Shown piece by piece: positions 11,388-23,725 of a DNA stretch of 64,000 nt. The stretch covers positions 434,001-498,000 of the forward strand of contig CM022375.1 in the NCBI GenBank assembly GCA_011800155.1, given 5' to 3'. A model generated the notes under the pieces. That model did not search any database, was not told where the DNA came from, and saw only the letters and a list, made by a program, of their open reading frames with translations. This DNA comes from Flammulina velutipes. Its lineage: Eukaryota; Basidiomycota; Agaricomycetes; Agaricales; Physalacriaceae. Within the stretch, counting starts at the first letter, position 1, and the number at the start of each line of letters is the position of its first letter. The position numbers and the translations under genes were made by a program.

Positions 11388-13212
11388 TGCATCAGGAAAA
11401 ACCTAAAACCGTTAATTATCAAAACTTATCATAATTTATGATCATTCATCATACCTATGCATGGTGGGGCGTCTCTAGATGCTTGAATGAACTTATCTTG
11501 TGTTGGTTGAGAGAGTACTTGTTTCCACAGTACATACTATTGTTCTGCTTGCCTAGCCGTATGGCACTTTCTGTCCAATTGTTGGGATCAGAGGAAAGAT
11601 GATTGAGACATCAATATGGATGGCAGGAGGGACAGTTGACCGTGAAGGCGAGAAGAACAGACGGGACTCCGATATTTCTTGTCACGGGCTCCGGGGTTTA
11701 GAGATATTTAGGACCGTGGATGAGGTGCATCCCTTTATTCCAATGTATTATGTTCTGAATCCAAGGCTTCTCGCTGTGTGAATGGAATCTCTAATACTGG
11801 TTTCAACAGTAAGATCTAGGGAGAACTTGAGCTAAGATTTGGCGGAATGGAACAATTTATCTCACCAATAGTAGTACAGCTATGAAGAATGTAGAGTTCT
11901 CTGAAGCTGCTGAACGTAAGGTTTGAACTTCATCCTTCATAGACAGATGAACACTAAAAGGCAATTTATCGGGAAAAATATGGGTTCTCATTGTGCCAGA
12001 AGCGCGCGATGATATGAGGGACATTAAGGTCGAGCTGATGGGCATACGTGAAAAATGTACAAGTCCCACTGCCGGCGGCAAATTTCCATCACGTGTGTGT
12101 TTGGATTACACAACGTAGCTGCCACGTCAGTCACTTTCCTTTTGACCACGACCGTCTCCTGCTGTCTCCCGCCTCGTCGTCGACCAACCGTCTGCGTCAA
12201 CACTCAGGCCTTGGTTCCACAACCTTACACCGTTGCATGCTACTGTCCCTTACGCCGGGTGTGTTTAGATTCCTCTCGTTATTGACCACCCGTTGACGAC
12301 GTGTCAGATGTATCTAGCGACGTGTACTCCCGATGCAATGCCCGCGGGCTCGCTACACGCTCCCTCTCTCCCTTGTGGGTGTACCCTCTTCGCCCAACAT
12401 TCAATAGTGCATGTGTACACTGCGATGTGTGATCGTCTTGGATGGCCTCAGACATGTGTTCCGTATCTCTGTGTCAGTGCATTGCCATCTCTCTTCTACT
12501 TACCGCAGACCTTCGTAGACCCCGGTGTCGACGATTAAACGAAGCTTTCGTTGTCACCTCTCGGCCTCTCGCGCGCCTCCACATGCAGTCACCTCCGTCG
12601 AACATCCTCTTACTGGTCTCCTGGTACTCCATCTGTTCGAGTCAGCTCGGGATTAACTTAGAATGGGTATCTGGACCTTGGTTTTTGGTATGTTGTGTTA
12701 TTTTTTCGGCCTGTCGTTGTACTGATGTCTTGAAACAAGGACACGACTGCTGAGCGCTCTCTGCCGCTATTTTTCCCAGCCGCCCCTCGTAGCAGATACA
12801 CAAACTACATCTTTGAGTATGTACTATCGTTATCCTTCATTTTCAACCACTGACTGTGTTTGCAGTTATTCTACAAAACTCGAGTGATGTTGCCATTCCG
12901 GTCACTTGGGGATGTTCAATTCGGATTTACCGTAGTTTTTGTGATTTGTTCCATGTAGTAGTTAGGCCAATATATCCTTGTTTAATGCTCAACTTCGTGT
13001 GCTCAGTAAGATGACAAGTAGTAGTATGCGAGAATTCATGTATAGTATGCGATAATTTATGTATAGTGTGCGATAATTATCGCATTTTTTCCCGAGGACT
13101 TGTATAGCTATCAAAATCTATCAGATTCTGAGAGTCCTGTATAATGCTGCATAGCTATGATAAATTATGATAGGTTTGGATGATTTTCCAGTTTAGGTTT
13201 TTCCTGATGTGG
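11388..13212. repeat. Inverted-repeat pair about 1.7 kb apart (possible non-autonomous element)
   Basis: The left arm (11388-11462) and the reverse complement of the right arm (13149-13212) share ATCAGGAAAAACCTAAA and TATCATAATTTAT, in the same order and spacing, with scattered differences. Translated in corresponding frames, both arms give IRKNL...II.TYHNL, so a short coding tail may be duplicated in opposite orientation. No target-site duplication was found, so these may be two inverted remnants rather than termini of one element. Confidence 0.5.
13022..13084. repeat. Tandem repeat, three units of 21 bp
   Basis: Three consecutive units are variants of TAGTATGCGATAATTTATGTA, the last ending in GATAATTATCGCA. 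The sequence is AT-rich with no coding content. Confidence 0.75.
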
Positions 13213-14568
13213 CCACTGGCTGCTAGCACAAGCATTTGCATCTCGTTGACGAGCTCACTCATAACACCGACATGTTCGTGGGAGACGTCGAGCTGGGAAT
13301 CAACCGTCTCTTTGCTCACCTGATTCCCTTCCATCATTGCCGCCACAACTCTTTGTGGATTTCGTACTTATCATTTGAACCAAGTGGAGCTCAAAATCAT
13401 CTTCATTTTTAGTGAGAAGTGTTCCATATATACAGGGTTTCTCGGTATATACCTCTGCAAATACACTCTAGTATATTCAAGAGCTACACTTATAAAAAAC
13501 GAATATTAAATACATTAAGATCCTTTTTGAGGAAGCGTTCATACTTAGTGTGTACGACTACACACGCAGAATGCGCGCGCGCGCCCACACGACGAGCATA
13601 CAGTGCACGCATCCACACTCACAGAATACTCACACCTCCACATAGACCCCAATGTGGCGTACACACCAGATCAGGTGACTGGCTGAGTTGAATGCTTCAG
13701 CGTACGACGATTACACCACAACAAATTAGATTAGATAATGAATGTCTTAAGCAAGTGAATCCATCTTGGTGCCGTACCGCCAGCAAGTTGAAAATATCAA
13801 TTGGAATACCTGCTCACCTGTGACCTGGCAAGCAGATGATATGTACACTGACTACAGCAGCTAGGCCGCACACTTCAAACCCGGACAATATTGAAGATCG
13901 GACAATGGTAAGCGTTCTATTCTTGACATAATTATCGCTCTAGTACACGATGTATGAATTCTGAGACATCGAATTAGCGAGGTCGAGCAGAGCGCTGTCG
14001 CCGAAAGAGGAAAACCATCGTGGGAAAAGTTTGACTCCCCGTGGCCACGGTTATTCCGTTCCAGTTAGGGTGGAGGAAAAAACCCCGCATTATTTACCAA
14101 AACACTTATTTACATGTAAATTACGGTGGTCTTAAGCAGGACTCACGGTTAGTGACGACGGCGGCCGTCGTTACTGTCATGGCTAACATCTTTTACTTAG
14201 GATCGACGTTCTTGCTGCGCCACTCCGTTCATCCGATCGTTCGTTTTTTTCTCACGCCTGTTTATATACACGAAAGACTCACTCCTATTGCGACCATCAT
14301 TCACTTCTTGTCGCAATAGGTACATATCTTTTTATCCCTCCCTTGTCTACTCATTCACTCCATGTCATGATAGCCACAGTTGATATTTTCGGTCTAAATA
14401 AGATATTCTATCAATCTATCGAGTCAACTGCGCATATGTTTGACGATGAGCGATCCCAACCTGGAGACCAAGGACAACGAACCACCATCCCTGCTCCACT
14501 GCCTTACGGAACACCTGCAGCGGAAGCAAGGAAAATGGTGACGCAGGAACTGGCATCAGGAAAGGCCT

Positions 14569-15998
14569 ATATATCTTATGTTAGCTATAGATAACTTAAA
14601 GCTCATAAGGCTAAAAGTTAGTCAAAGCTACTTAGGACAAGGTTCACCGCTTAGCTTGACTTAAGTTGAGTATAGTTACATGCAAATCTACTTGAGTTAT
14701 CTCAAGTTATTAGTAATAGTGAACCTTGTCTCTAGTTATCACTGAAATACCTCAAGAACGACTTTGTGGTAACTCATGATTGTCTAGATAATGCTTTAAG
14801 TAGACTTTAAGAAGCTTTCTAAGAGAGTTAAAAGATTCAAATAGTTTCAAAAGATTGCAAAAAGAATATAATATTAATCATACTATCAACTAACAAGTAC
14901 ATAATACTACAATCAATACAATAGTAATAGTTTCAAGAAATATCTAAAAGTATCAAGTTAGTCAAGAATTCAAGAGAAAAGTACAATACACATACCAGAA
15001 CATTGAACACAGTCAAAAGAGAGCACCCTTAAACAAGAGACAATAATTAGCAAGCATAAGAAAAGAAGAAGCAAGTCCACATACCAAGAGAACATTCAAG
15101 ACTTGAAGATTTAAAGAGAGAACATGAAGGAAGGAGGTCAAGAGAGGAATGATGGGATCAGAGCTCAGCTCTGGTTTAAATACCAACATGAAGTCACATG
15201 ATCAGGGCATAGGGTTTGGGTCCGGAGGTCCGGACCTAAATTGCCTGCCTGTTGGACTTGATCAATTCTTGATTCTTGATTTCTCACTGTTCAATCAATA
15301 ACTCTCTGGGACTTGCATGGAAGATAGCAGACCTATATATGGTTGGAAAGCGTTTAATTAGGGCTACAAGAGGAGCCCATAACCGTGGGAAAATAAGGGG
15401 TGCAGCTCCGGCCATAAGCCATTCAATCAATTCTCTCTTTCTTGTGTTCAAGCAATAGCACTACTATACTTGACTAGAAGGTACAAGTATTATATACTGT
15501 CAGAAAGCGTACAATTAGGGCTACAAAACGCTTATGTAATCGTGGGAATTGCAGACACGCACCCCAAGTTATAGCCAAAATACTAATTTGACTCAGATTT
15601 CTTAGAGATCTTATTATCATAATCATGTTTCTGAGCTATTCTAATACAAGCTTTGCATACAGTTTATTAAAGGCATGTAAAGATAACCCAAGATGACATC
15701 AGTCAGCCCCAAGACAGCTCAAGTTAATGCATATATCAGCTCTAACTATAGATAACTTAAGTAACCTATGAATACATATGATAACATAATTGTCTTGGGA
15801 TAACTTGATACAACTTTAGACAAGATATATATGTATTATATCTTGGGCTGCCTGAAGTTATTTCTATACAACTTGCAGTTATATTGAGACAGTTGTTAGA
15901 ATACAAATATTCACAGGTAACTTTTTCGCTTGAAGATAACTCTACAGATTTAAGTTACATAGTTTGAAAATATTTAACTTGAGTTAACCAAAGATTAT
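14569..15998. mobile_element. 1,430-bp non-autonomous element with 7-bp target duplication AAGGCCT
   Basis: AAGGCCT at 14562-14568 recurs at 15999-16005, and deleting the segment plus one copy restores the gag reading frame. The termini are weakly inverted: ATATATCTTATGTTAGCT at the left against ATAATCTTTGGTTAACT as the reverse complement of the right end. Subterminal parts are rich in TAACTT/AAGTTA words in both orientations, as in non-autonomous DNA transposons. Inside, two diverged direct repeats sharing AATTAGGGCTACAA lie at about 15,335-15,420 and 15,490-15,575. There is no coding capacity. The superfamily is not assigned. Confidence 0.75.
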
Positions 15999-16289
15999 AA
16001 GGCCTTTCCAGATGTGGACAAGCTTGTCCAGTTTTTCGTTGCTGGGTCCTGGACAAAAACCGAATGCCAGACCGCTCTCCATCAGTACGTCGACGACGCC
16101 AACAAGGAACTCCAGTGGGCCCTCAAAGACGTCGATGAACCTCTTCAACCATGGTACGACATCCTTGATGAACACCAAGCCCGCCTCGACAAAGCTGCCG
16201 CTCGAGGCGAGGATAGGGGTCGTATCTTCGGGAGCGGCTTCATTGACCGACCAGACGGTGGAGAGAGAGCCCTAGTAGTAGAATTTCTA

Positions 16290-17285
16290 CAAATGTTTTG
16301 GGATCTGGTGGGATAAATTATAGGTATTTGTAGGGATAGAATCCCAAGGGGTCCGGAGCTATGTCCATTTTGGATGTATCATGTAAGCAACTCAGAGAGC
16401 CAACAAGCTCAGGTACAATCTATCTCGTTTAGGACAGGATGCAGATCAGGGAAATTGATAGAGATGGGGGAGGAGAGGATGGGGAAATGTGGCCACACAG
16501 GGGGATGCAGATCAGGAACATTGATGTCATTGATGGGAAGGGAGGATGGGGATGGATAGCAGGGCCTAAATGTGGCACAAAAATATGTACTGGGCTATTG
16601 CTAGGGTATGAGGAGGGCAGGAAAGGGGTACCTATAGGTCAAAAAATCGAACCCATTCTAATCATCTACATTAGGTAGGGACAGCTAGCAGCTGCTGAAA
16701 CCAGCAATAAAACGATGTGTGGCGCATTTTTAATCGGGGAGCACATACCTCGGATTGACCTGGGGTTGCTTTAGATCTCTTCTCCTTGAAAAATGAATGT
16801 GTGCAGCACAAAGAACCATGTAAAAAGACGAAGATCTGGCTAAGAAACAAGCAAAACATTATTGAACATTCATCAAAAAGTACCAAAAAGGGAGCAGCAC
16901 TTTTCCCTCGCATTCTGGTGACCTAAAATCACTTGGAGGTTGTCCATAGACCTTTGGGGCATTGTATATGACACTCAGTTAGGATCCCAGATCAACAGGA
17001 TCATTGCATTTGGTCAAAATATCCAAAAAACGCGCCACACATCGTTGAGCCACCCCACCTGCTTGCCATCACCTGGGGACACTTTATACTCGAAGATATA
17101 TGTATATAGGCTTCTAATCATAAGTTAGATGGACCCTGGAGTGTAGAAAAAGCGGTCAAAAGCTTGGATACACCTCTAAAAATGTTTCCCATGAAAGCAC
17201 CTACACCATCAATTATCTCTGACCTCTGGGTCGTTCCAAAATGTTCTAATATCATTCATGAATATTCGAGTTTTCACACACTTGG
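16290..17285. mobile_element. About 1-kb repeat copy inserted in gag, related to the interior of 24,618-25,778
   Basis: This separates gag pieces 2 and 3. From about 16,440 to 17,240 it shares long blocks in the same order with 24,840-25,580. Examples are CTGCTGAAACCAGCAATAAA, ACGATGTGTGGCGCATTTTT, GGAGCACATACCTCGGAT and TGACCTCTGGGTCGT. It lacks the 134-bp inverted termini of the other copy. Boundaries are approximate and no target duplication was identified. Confidence 0.65.
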
Positions 17286-17819
17286 GACACTTCCGACCAG
17301 GACACTACTGAGTTCGGATGGGCCGCAGAAGGATTACTCAACAGCGCCACCTACTCTCCAGCACACCTCGAGGTCCAAAGAAAGGTCTGAGTCTATCAGA
17401 AAGACTTGGTCAAAGCCCTCCGAGACCTTGCTGAGAGCGGCGCCAATCCATCCTTCCCCGATCACCTCTGGCGCGCCGTCCTCCAAGACAAGTACGTCAA
17501 TCTCGACGAAGTCTATGCCGATCTACAGTCGAAGGACGTTGGGAGAGCGTTTGTCACCACCAGCGAAGCTGCAGCAGCGATTGTCAACACGTTTGGAGAA
17601 AAACCAAAGTCGAGGAAGATTGTCGACCAGATTGGATGGCAGACCGCTGATGCGCATTGTATTAATGCAAGTACGAAAGACCCCAAAATTTGCGATTCTA
17701 AGAAGCATTCTTAGTGATAGAACGAAGCTATGAGTACAAGAACCTCTAGTTACAGACCGAAACGCGTATACGATACAGTGTAAGGAGTTTCCGTGGTACG
17801 ACCGGAAAACTCCTAAGAT

Positions 17820-20800
17820 TCGTCGGAAAAGCGCCACACGCTGAAGGGCATTGATGAGCAGTGCAAAAGAACACCACCAAATCACACACACACACACACA
17901 CACACACTAACTAGTAGGCGTGGAAATGCAAGTCCGCTTCGATAGCGGGTCTGCTTTTATTTGTTTAGAGTTCGATGAACTGGTCTTTGGGGTTTTGGGA
18001 AGGTATGGGGGTTCGATTGCAACGGTTCAAAATGTATAACAAGTTCGAGGGGTAACAGGGATCTGATCTTTAGTTGAAAACTAGAGGCCAACAAGAGTCA
18101 CAGGCCGATTGGGATGCGTGAGGCAGACTTAATAAAGCTCCAACCGGTCCGTCAATCTTCAACCACGCTAAGAGGTCTGCGTCCAGATACCCTGGTATCT
18201 ATCTAGTGCTCTAAGACTCAACGGACTCTGTCCGCGGCTTAAAACGATAGCTTAGCTGCAGTCTAAACCACACTCAATGGGGACTGGGTCTTCCAATCAG
18301 ATTCTTTCAAGTGGTTAGATGACTGTTCTGAGACAGCGCCGAGAACATCGATGGCACAGGCAATGGCTAGACTTCAATTACTCAAAGTAGCTCCAATGGC
18401 TCTAAGTTCCTTTTGCTTTCAGATTCAAAGTCACCTATGTGACAGAACTTCTATTCAATCCTATCGAGCTAACCGACGGTAAATACTGCTTTGTGGGCTG
18501 CATCTACTGGGGGTCTAAGCTAATTTACAGTATGCTAACGAGCGTATTATATAGGTATTTCTAAAGAGCGTGACTAAAGCTGGTTTACTGTATTTTACCC
18601 GCCACAGGAGCGACCGCCACGTTGGCGGGCCCCGTGAACCTCATTGTGCCCTGGGCCATATGGCCTTCATCATTCTTAGCCTGGTATTTGTCCTGGATGC
18701 ACCCAATGAGGAGTGGTGTACCGCGCGGGTACACAGCTCCTGAGTGATCCAAGGTCAGCTGGCATGCTTGTTCCATGTGTATCTCTCCATTCTTAGGCGA
18801 TCTGCGCGGGCCTTCAATTAGCACCCGCATGGTCCCTGTTGCCGTGTGTTTTTCCTCTCTTCGATAGAGAGACCTTATTTCCAATAATGCCCGCCCAGGA
18901 ATCGGGCCCGTCGTGTTGGCGGCTCAACTCCTAGGTGGGTCCTACAGTGCCTCTGGCGTTTCTTATGCAGAGCCCGAATGCTATCCGACAGAGGGACTTG
19001 GGTTTCTGTGCTCGATCTGGGAGATCTGCCCGATCTGGATTATATTGATGAGATCCAGGGAGTCAGAGCGTGATTCAGGAATAAGGTTTACTTCCCCTGA
19101 GATCATGACTCATGACGCAACATGCCTTTGATGGATTCGATGGTTGATCTCTGTCCTCTGCGTTTTGGTAGCTAAGTCCGTCTAAGTGTGGCGGGCGGTT
19201 CATGAACTGTCCTTGGAAGAGTGGGATCCTTATTTCTAAGTACCCGACACGATGGCGGGTGCAAGACTGAGTACTGGTTTTATTGGTCGACCTAAGTCGA
19301 GTTACTTGTATTGTAGTTTTAGGTTCCTCCCGCTTCGAGAGCGGGGTTGATTGCCTGGCTGAACCCGTGCATGACTTCAAGGTTCCAAGGATGAGTCCCA
19401 GTAACAAGGACCTTCTCCGTACTGCTAGCCTGGTGTGGAGTGGTATATTCCGTCCATAATGCCTTCTTCCTATGTCCATTCTGACTTGTTTGCCTTGTAC
19501 CAAATCGCAAAATATGGGGGCTTTGCCCATCCAAATATTACAAGGTGTATCAGCGTGTAGGTATAGCCAAACCACACATGACGATCTTGAATATCATCAT
19601 CAAAAGTACCCCGATGGAGACATCGTGATCAAATACACTTGAACGTGCGAAACTCCGAAATACTTAACGGAATTCGGCGAGTTACCCTTACACGAGGAAA
19701 CTCTACATAAAGAGACGCAACGCCAGCAAGCAGTTAAACGCTTGCTGGACTAGCAAACCAAATGTTCATACCACTCAGACGTCAGGATATTACATAGGAG
19801 ACTCAGGAGTCAGGGTAACCTTTTAGGCTTTCAAAAGATACTGCTCGATCACCGATCGACTTACTCCGGTGGACTGTTCCTGATCGATTCTCGGGATCCA
19901 CAAGTAAATCGTTACAAGGACCTACAATACAAGTACTATCGACAACTCGTAAAGATACAACGATAGCTTTTCCGGAGTACTACCAGAAAAGTCCGAACAC
20001 GATACTAAGAACATACTTGCGCGTCCAGTATACCAAACCTAGTCGGTACTACTCGGACTTGTAGTATGAAATAAGAATACGAACAAAGGCTAAGAGTTCC
20101 TGCTAGACAGGACTCGGCCGCTAATAATAGTGGAAACGATGAAATAGTGGAGCTTCCAAGCACAAGGAACAACCTGGCGCCACTGCAAACTCAGTTACGG
20201 TGCCACCATTGGTTGAATTCAAAGCAAATAGAAGCCAGAACGAATAGGCAGCAATGCCAAGGGCACCATTAGAGGGATATTCCGTACATCCTGTCAGAAT
20301 ATTCCCCCGAACTAGCGGACTCGGTATTATATCCTTATTCAGACATATATAGAAAACACTATAAGGCTAGCTTGTTTGTACTATTTACAGTAGCTTACGC
20401 GCAGCCCACAAGCTGTTTATACTGGAGGAATAGACTCTAAGATTTAGTTAGAAAAAGAACCACTGTTAGATAGGTGGAAATAAGAAACAGAACCAAAGAT
20501 CTAAGAACTCATTGGAGCTACTTCCCATATTAAAGAAGTTGAAGCCAAGTCCTTTGTGATTCAAACGATCCGAGTTTCCGCGGGAAATTCCATCTAAAGA
20601 ACCTACCAACTCTGGTTGGAGTCCCAAGTCCCATACAAGTGTGGTTCAGACTGTGCTAGGCTATCTATTCAGGCCCCGACTAGTTGTTGGAGAGTCCTGA
20701 TTATACAGATAGATACCAGAGCTCCCGCTCCCTAGTGTGGTTGAAGGTTGTTGGCCTGGGAAGAGCCTCATTAGGTCTCTTTACACACATCCCAATCGGC

Positions 20801-21085
20801 CTGTGACTTAGTGGCAAACTAGAACTCAGTTTAAGATCAGATCCCTGTTACCCCGTCGAACTAGTATAAGCATTTTGAGCAGAAGATAGAGAGAAACAGT
20901 CCCATAAAACAAAGAACAAGAACCCGTCCCATACCACCTATTACAAAACGAACGATTGCTACTATAACGTGAAATCCCGCTATAAACAACGGACTTTCCC
21001 GCATCGCACCATTGACTTGTTAGTGTGTGTTTTGTGTGTGTTTTTGTGGCGTTCTTCTACACTGCACATCACCGTGTTCCGCTCA
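17820..21085. mobile_element. About 3.3-kb element with long imperfect terminal inverted repeats
   Basis: The left flank from about 17,850 and the reverse complement of the right flank up to about 21,070 align over several hundred bases. Shared blocks are GATGAGCAGTG/GATGTGCAGTG with AAGAAC and a CA-repeat then CACTAAC. Further in come GGGGTAACAGGGATCTGATC, TCACAGGCCGATTGGGATG, TTCAACCAC and GGTATCTATCT. The arms may exceed 600 bases, with many differences. The middle (about 18,590-19,600) has motifs such as GTTGGCGGGC but no recognisable protein. I see no transposase, so it looks non-autonomous. It separates gag pieces 3 and 4; 17,660-17,820 is unexplained. Confidence 0.65.
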
Positions 21086-21499
21086 TACGTTCGAGCAGTC
21101 GTCTGTGCTTTCCCTTCCTGACGAGATGAACTGCGACTATATGAGGAACACATCATCGGCTTGTTCGAAAGGAGAGACATTTCCATTCACCTCCATATCC
21201 TCGCCTACGACATGGCCGCTCGCAAGTTGTTCGGCACCACTCGTCGACTCCTCTTCAGCGACTTCAAAGACGAAGCAGTGCGAGACCTCTATGAGTTGTA
21301 CCTCGACTATACGGGTGACTACTTCAAGCGGGTCGCCATGCAGTCGAGTGCCGCAGGGGAGTCCTCTCAGCGAGCCAAAGCAGGACCCGGCACCCAACGC
21401 GCAGAGAAACGAAAGCGCGAGGTATGCAGGAAATACAACTTCAACACATGTTTCGGAGTTTGCGAGCGCCAGCACATTTGCACCATCTGCCGAGGAGCG

Positions 21500-23725
21500 C
21501 ATGCAGCCAACTCTGGGCTCTGCAAGGGAGCGACCACTTCCCCCCAAGGGAGTGGGAGCGGAAAGAAAAATTGAAGCGGGGGTGGGAAGGTCCTTCACTT
21601 CGCGTATGTGGGTAGCGATGTGTGGGGCATTTGGTGGTGATGAGACGATGGAGGATGACTCGGGGGGCGTTGCGAGTGTGAGCGCAGACGGCGGCGACTC
21701 CTCGTGGCTGCCAAGGTATGCAAGGGGGTTTGGGTGGGGAGAGAGAGCGAGAGCTGTGTACAGTTGCACAGCATGGTATACGGAGGTTGACGAACCATTG
21801 CCTGAAGTGCCAGAGAGGGAGTTAAAAACGGTGGCAGCAGACACAATACGAGACCATCCACACCTTTTCAACGTCTATACGCCCATTAAGACTGACAGGC
21901 TGGCCGAATTCCTCACAATCCATCCCAATCAGCCCTTCGTCAAGTCCGTGCTACGCTCAATGCGACAAGGCTTTTGCCCGTGGGCTGACACAAATCCAAC
22001 GGGCGACTACCCAGAGACGTGGGATAACGCGTTCGCTCCGCTTCCATCGGCGACTGAGCGTAACTTCATTGATGTTCAGTGCGAGGAAGAAGTGAGAGCA
22101 GGGCATCACTCACCCAGTTTTGGCCCCGACCTGCTGCCGGGCATGTACTCGACCCCACACATTGCCGTCCCGAAGACGAACTCAGACGAACTCCGTCTTC
22201 TCGCCAACCAGTCTGCGGGCCAATACTGCCAAAATAACATGGTGGATCAGACCAAAAGTAAGGGAGCACGGATGGACGGCTTACTGGTCTTCATCCCGTT
22301 GCTCCTCGCCTTCGCGCAAGCCCATCCTGGCAAGCAGTTATTACTGTGGAAGTCGGACGTTAAGGGTGCGTTCCGTCTGGTCCCAATGCATCCTTTTTGG
22401 CAGATTAAACAAGTCGTCACGTCGTTCATGCCGACGATGGGAGAATACAAGGAGGGAACATGGAGCCGAGCGAGGTGGCGGCGTTACGTTGATTGGTCGG
22501 CTTGTTTTGGTAACCGTGGATCACCGAGGGCATGGGCGTCTATAATGGGGTTAGTGATCTGGATTGCGATCTTCATCGCCAACATTGCCTACCTCTGCTG
22601 CTACGTGGACGACTGCTACAGTGTCGGACTCGTCGGTGACATGGCCCTTTACGAACCCTACAATGTACTCATGCCACGCGAGCAAGTCTTGCTCCTGCGA
22701 ATCTGGGATTACCTCGGAATTCCGCACAAGGCAAAGAAGCAGGTCTGGGGAACAACATTGACTATCATCGGGTTCCTTGTCGACCCCAACACTTTCACGG
22801 TGACATTACCAAAGGAGGGGAAAGAGAAGCTCCTTGAGGAAGTGCATATTTTTGTCACCTCGCCGTCCCGGAGAAGAACCCTTCGCGAGTTCCAGCAGCT
22901 CACAGGGTGGGTTAACTGGTCCCTGAATGTTTTCCCACTGTTCAAACCAGCTCTTTGCAACGTCTATGCCAAGGTGGCAGGAAAAACCGAGCCCAACATG
23001 CTGATTTTCATCAACAAGGCGATCGAGGATGATCTTGCCTGGTTTGCTCAACATGTCGAAACATCCTCGGGAATGCTTTTCTTTGCCAACTTTGATTGGG
23101 ACCCATGCATGGCAGCAGACCTGACCATCTTCTGTGACGTGTCCCTGTGTCCCTGGAAGGTATGGGATTCTGGGTGCCGTCATTACGGAAAGGCTTCTAC
23201 GCTCCCGTCGATCAGAGCTCTATCATGTCCGAAATCATCTTCTACTGGGAGGCTGTTTGTGTCCTCGCAGCTCTGGAGTGGTTCGAGACGTCGGGACACG
23301 CCACCCATGGAACGCCTGAGATACCTGCACGCCTAACCATCATGACGGACAATACCAACACAGTGAACATCTTTGATTCCCTTCGGGCGCTTCCAGAGTA
23401 CAATCCTATCTTGAAACACTCCGTTGATGTCCGCGTGCGCTCGTGCACTGACTTGCGCGTGCTTCATGTCCCTGGTTCACAGAACGACGTTGCTGATGCT
23501 CTGTCTAGCAGCAACTGGGAGCGCTCGTTGGCGATATTGACATCACCACTTTTCAGCCCCCGCGCGTGGCGCCTGGGGCTGCCAAAAAATGAGTACGCAG
23601 GGGAGATCGACCAGGCAACCAACGAGGAGGGCCTGGTCGAGGGAGGAGTTGGTCCACCAGCGCAATGTGGCGCTCGGCTTGGCTACCGACATCTCAACAA
23701 ATTCTGTGTACACTTCCCATCTTAA
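21500..23725 (+). pseudogene. Reverse transcriptase-RNase H of the YR retroelement, frameshifted
   Basis: The RT runs in one frame to about 23,140. Motif A is LLLWKSDVKGAFRLVPMHP (about 22,340), motif B-like CFGNRGSPRAWASIMG (about 22,500) and motif C CCYVDDCYSV (about 22,596) with the YVDD catalytic pair. The connection/RNase H segment continues in another frame: GMGFWVP, MSEIIFYWEAVCVLAALEW, TDNTNTVNIF and HVPGSQNDVADALS, the last typical of DIRS/Ngaro RNase H. The change is explained by a tandem 8-base duplication (GTGTCCCT at 23139-23146 and 23147-23154); dropping one copy restores DVSLEGMGFW. The start is uncertain because the frame is open upstream of the gag stop. The end overlaps the recombinase start by about 130 bases. 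Confidence 0.8.

Larger units (their letters stand above)
10918..14399. other. Gene-free AT-rich stretch
   Basis: No reading frame here shows recognisable content. It contains an inverted-repeat pair (arms near 11,388-11,462 and 13,149-13,212), a three-copy 21-bp tandem repeat at 13,022-13,084, and a short alternating GC run near 13,573. The CT-rich block at 12,050-12,750 has several short overlapping frames without family resemblance. Confidence 0.5.
14436..21574 (+). pseudogene. Gag-like protein of the YR retroelement, split into four pieces
   Basis: Piece 1 (14436-14568) ends in ASGKA and piece 2 (from about 16,000) resumes FPDVDKLVQFFVAGSW. Joined across the 1,430-base insertion, the frame is exact. 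Piece 2 breaks near 16,290. Piece 3 (about 17,290-17,660) reads TEFGWAAEGLLNSATYSP, then has an in-frame TGA at 17388-17390, then PDHLWRAVLQDKYVNLDEVY. Piece 4 (about 21,085-21,574) reads RDELRLYEEHIIGLFERRDI and closes with a Cys/His cluster (VCRKYNFNTCFGVCERQH, then CTICRGAH) like the knuckle of Ngaro-type gag proteins. There is another stop at about 21,119. The two stops plus three insertions make it non-functional. Confidence 0.7.

Noticed and set aside
12048..12753. Several overlapping short plus-strand frames
   Set aside because: They sit in CT-rich sequence with no consistent codon pattern, no conserved motif and no plausible splice path.
14569..15998. Solo LTR
   Set aside because: The ends are not TG..CA and the duplication is 7 bp, not the usual 4-6 bp; weak inverted ends fit a DNA element better.
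17884..17910. (CA)n tract considered as a stand-alone feature
   Set aside because: It has a (GT)n counterpart at about 21,020-21,050 and is part of the long inverted repeats already listed.
21137..21871. 244-residue minus-strand frame opposite the retroelement gag/RT
   Set aside because: It is the mirror of real coding sequence on the plus strand and has low-complexity Ser/Pro text without family resemblance.
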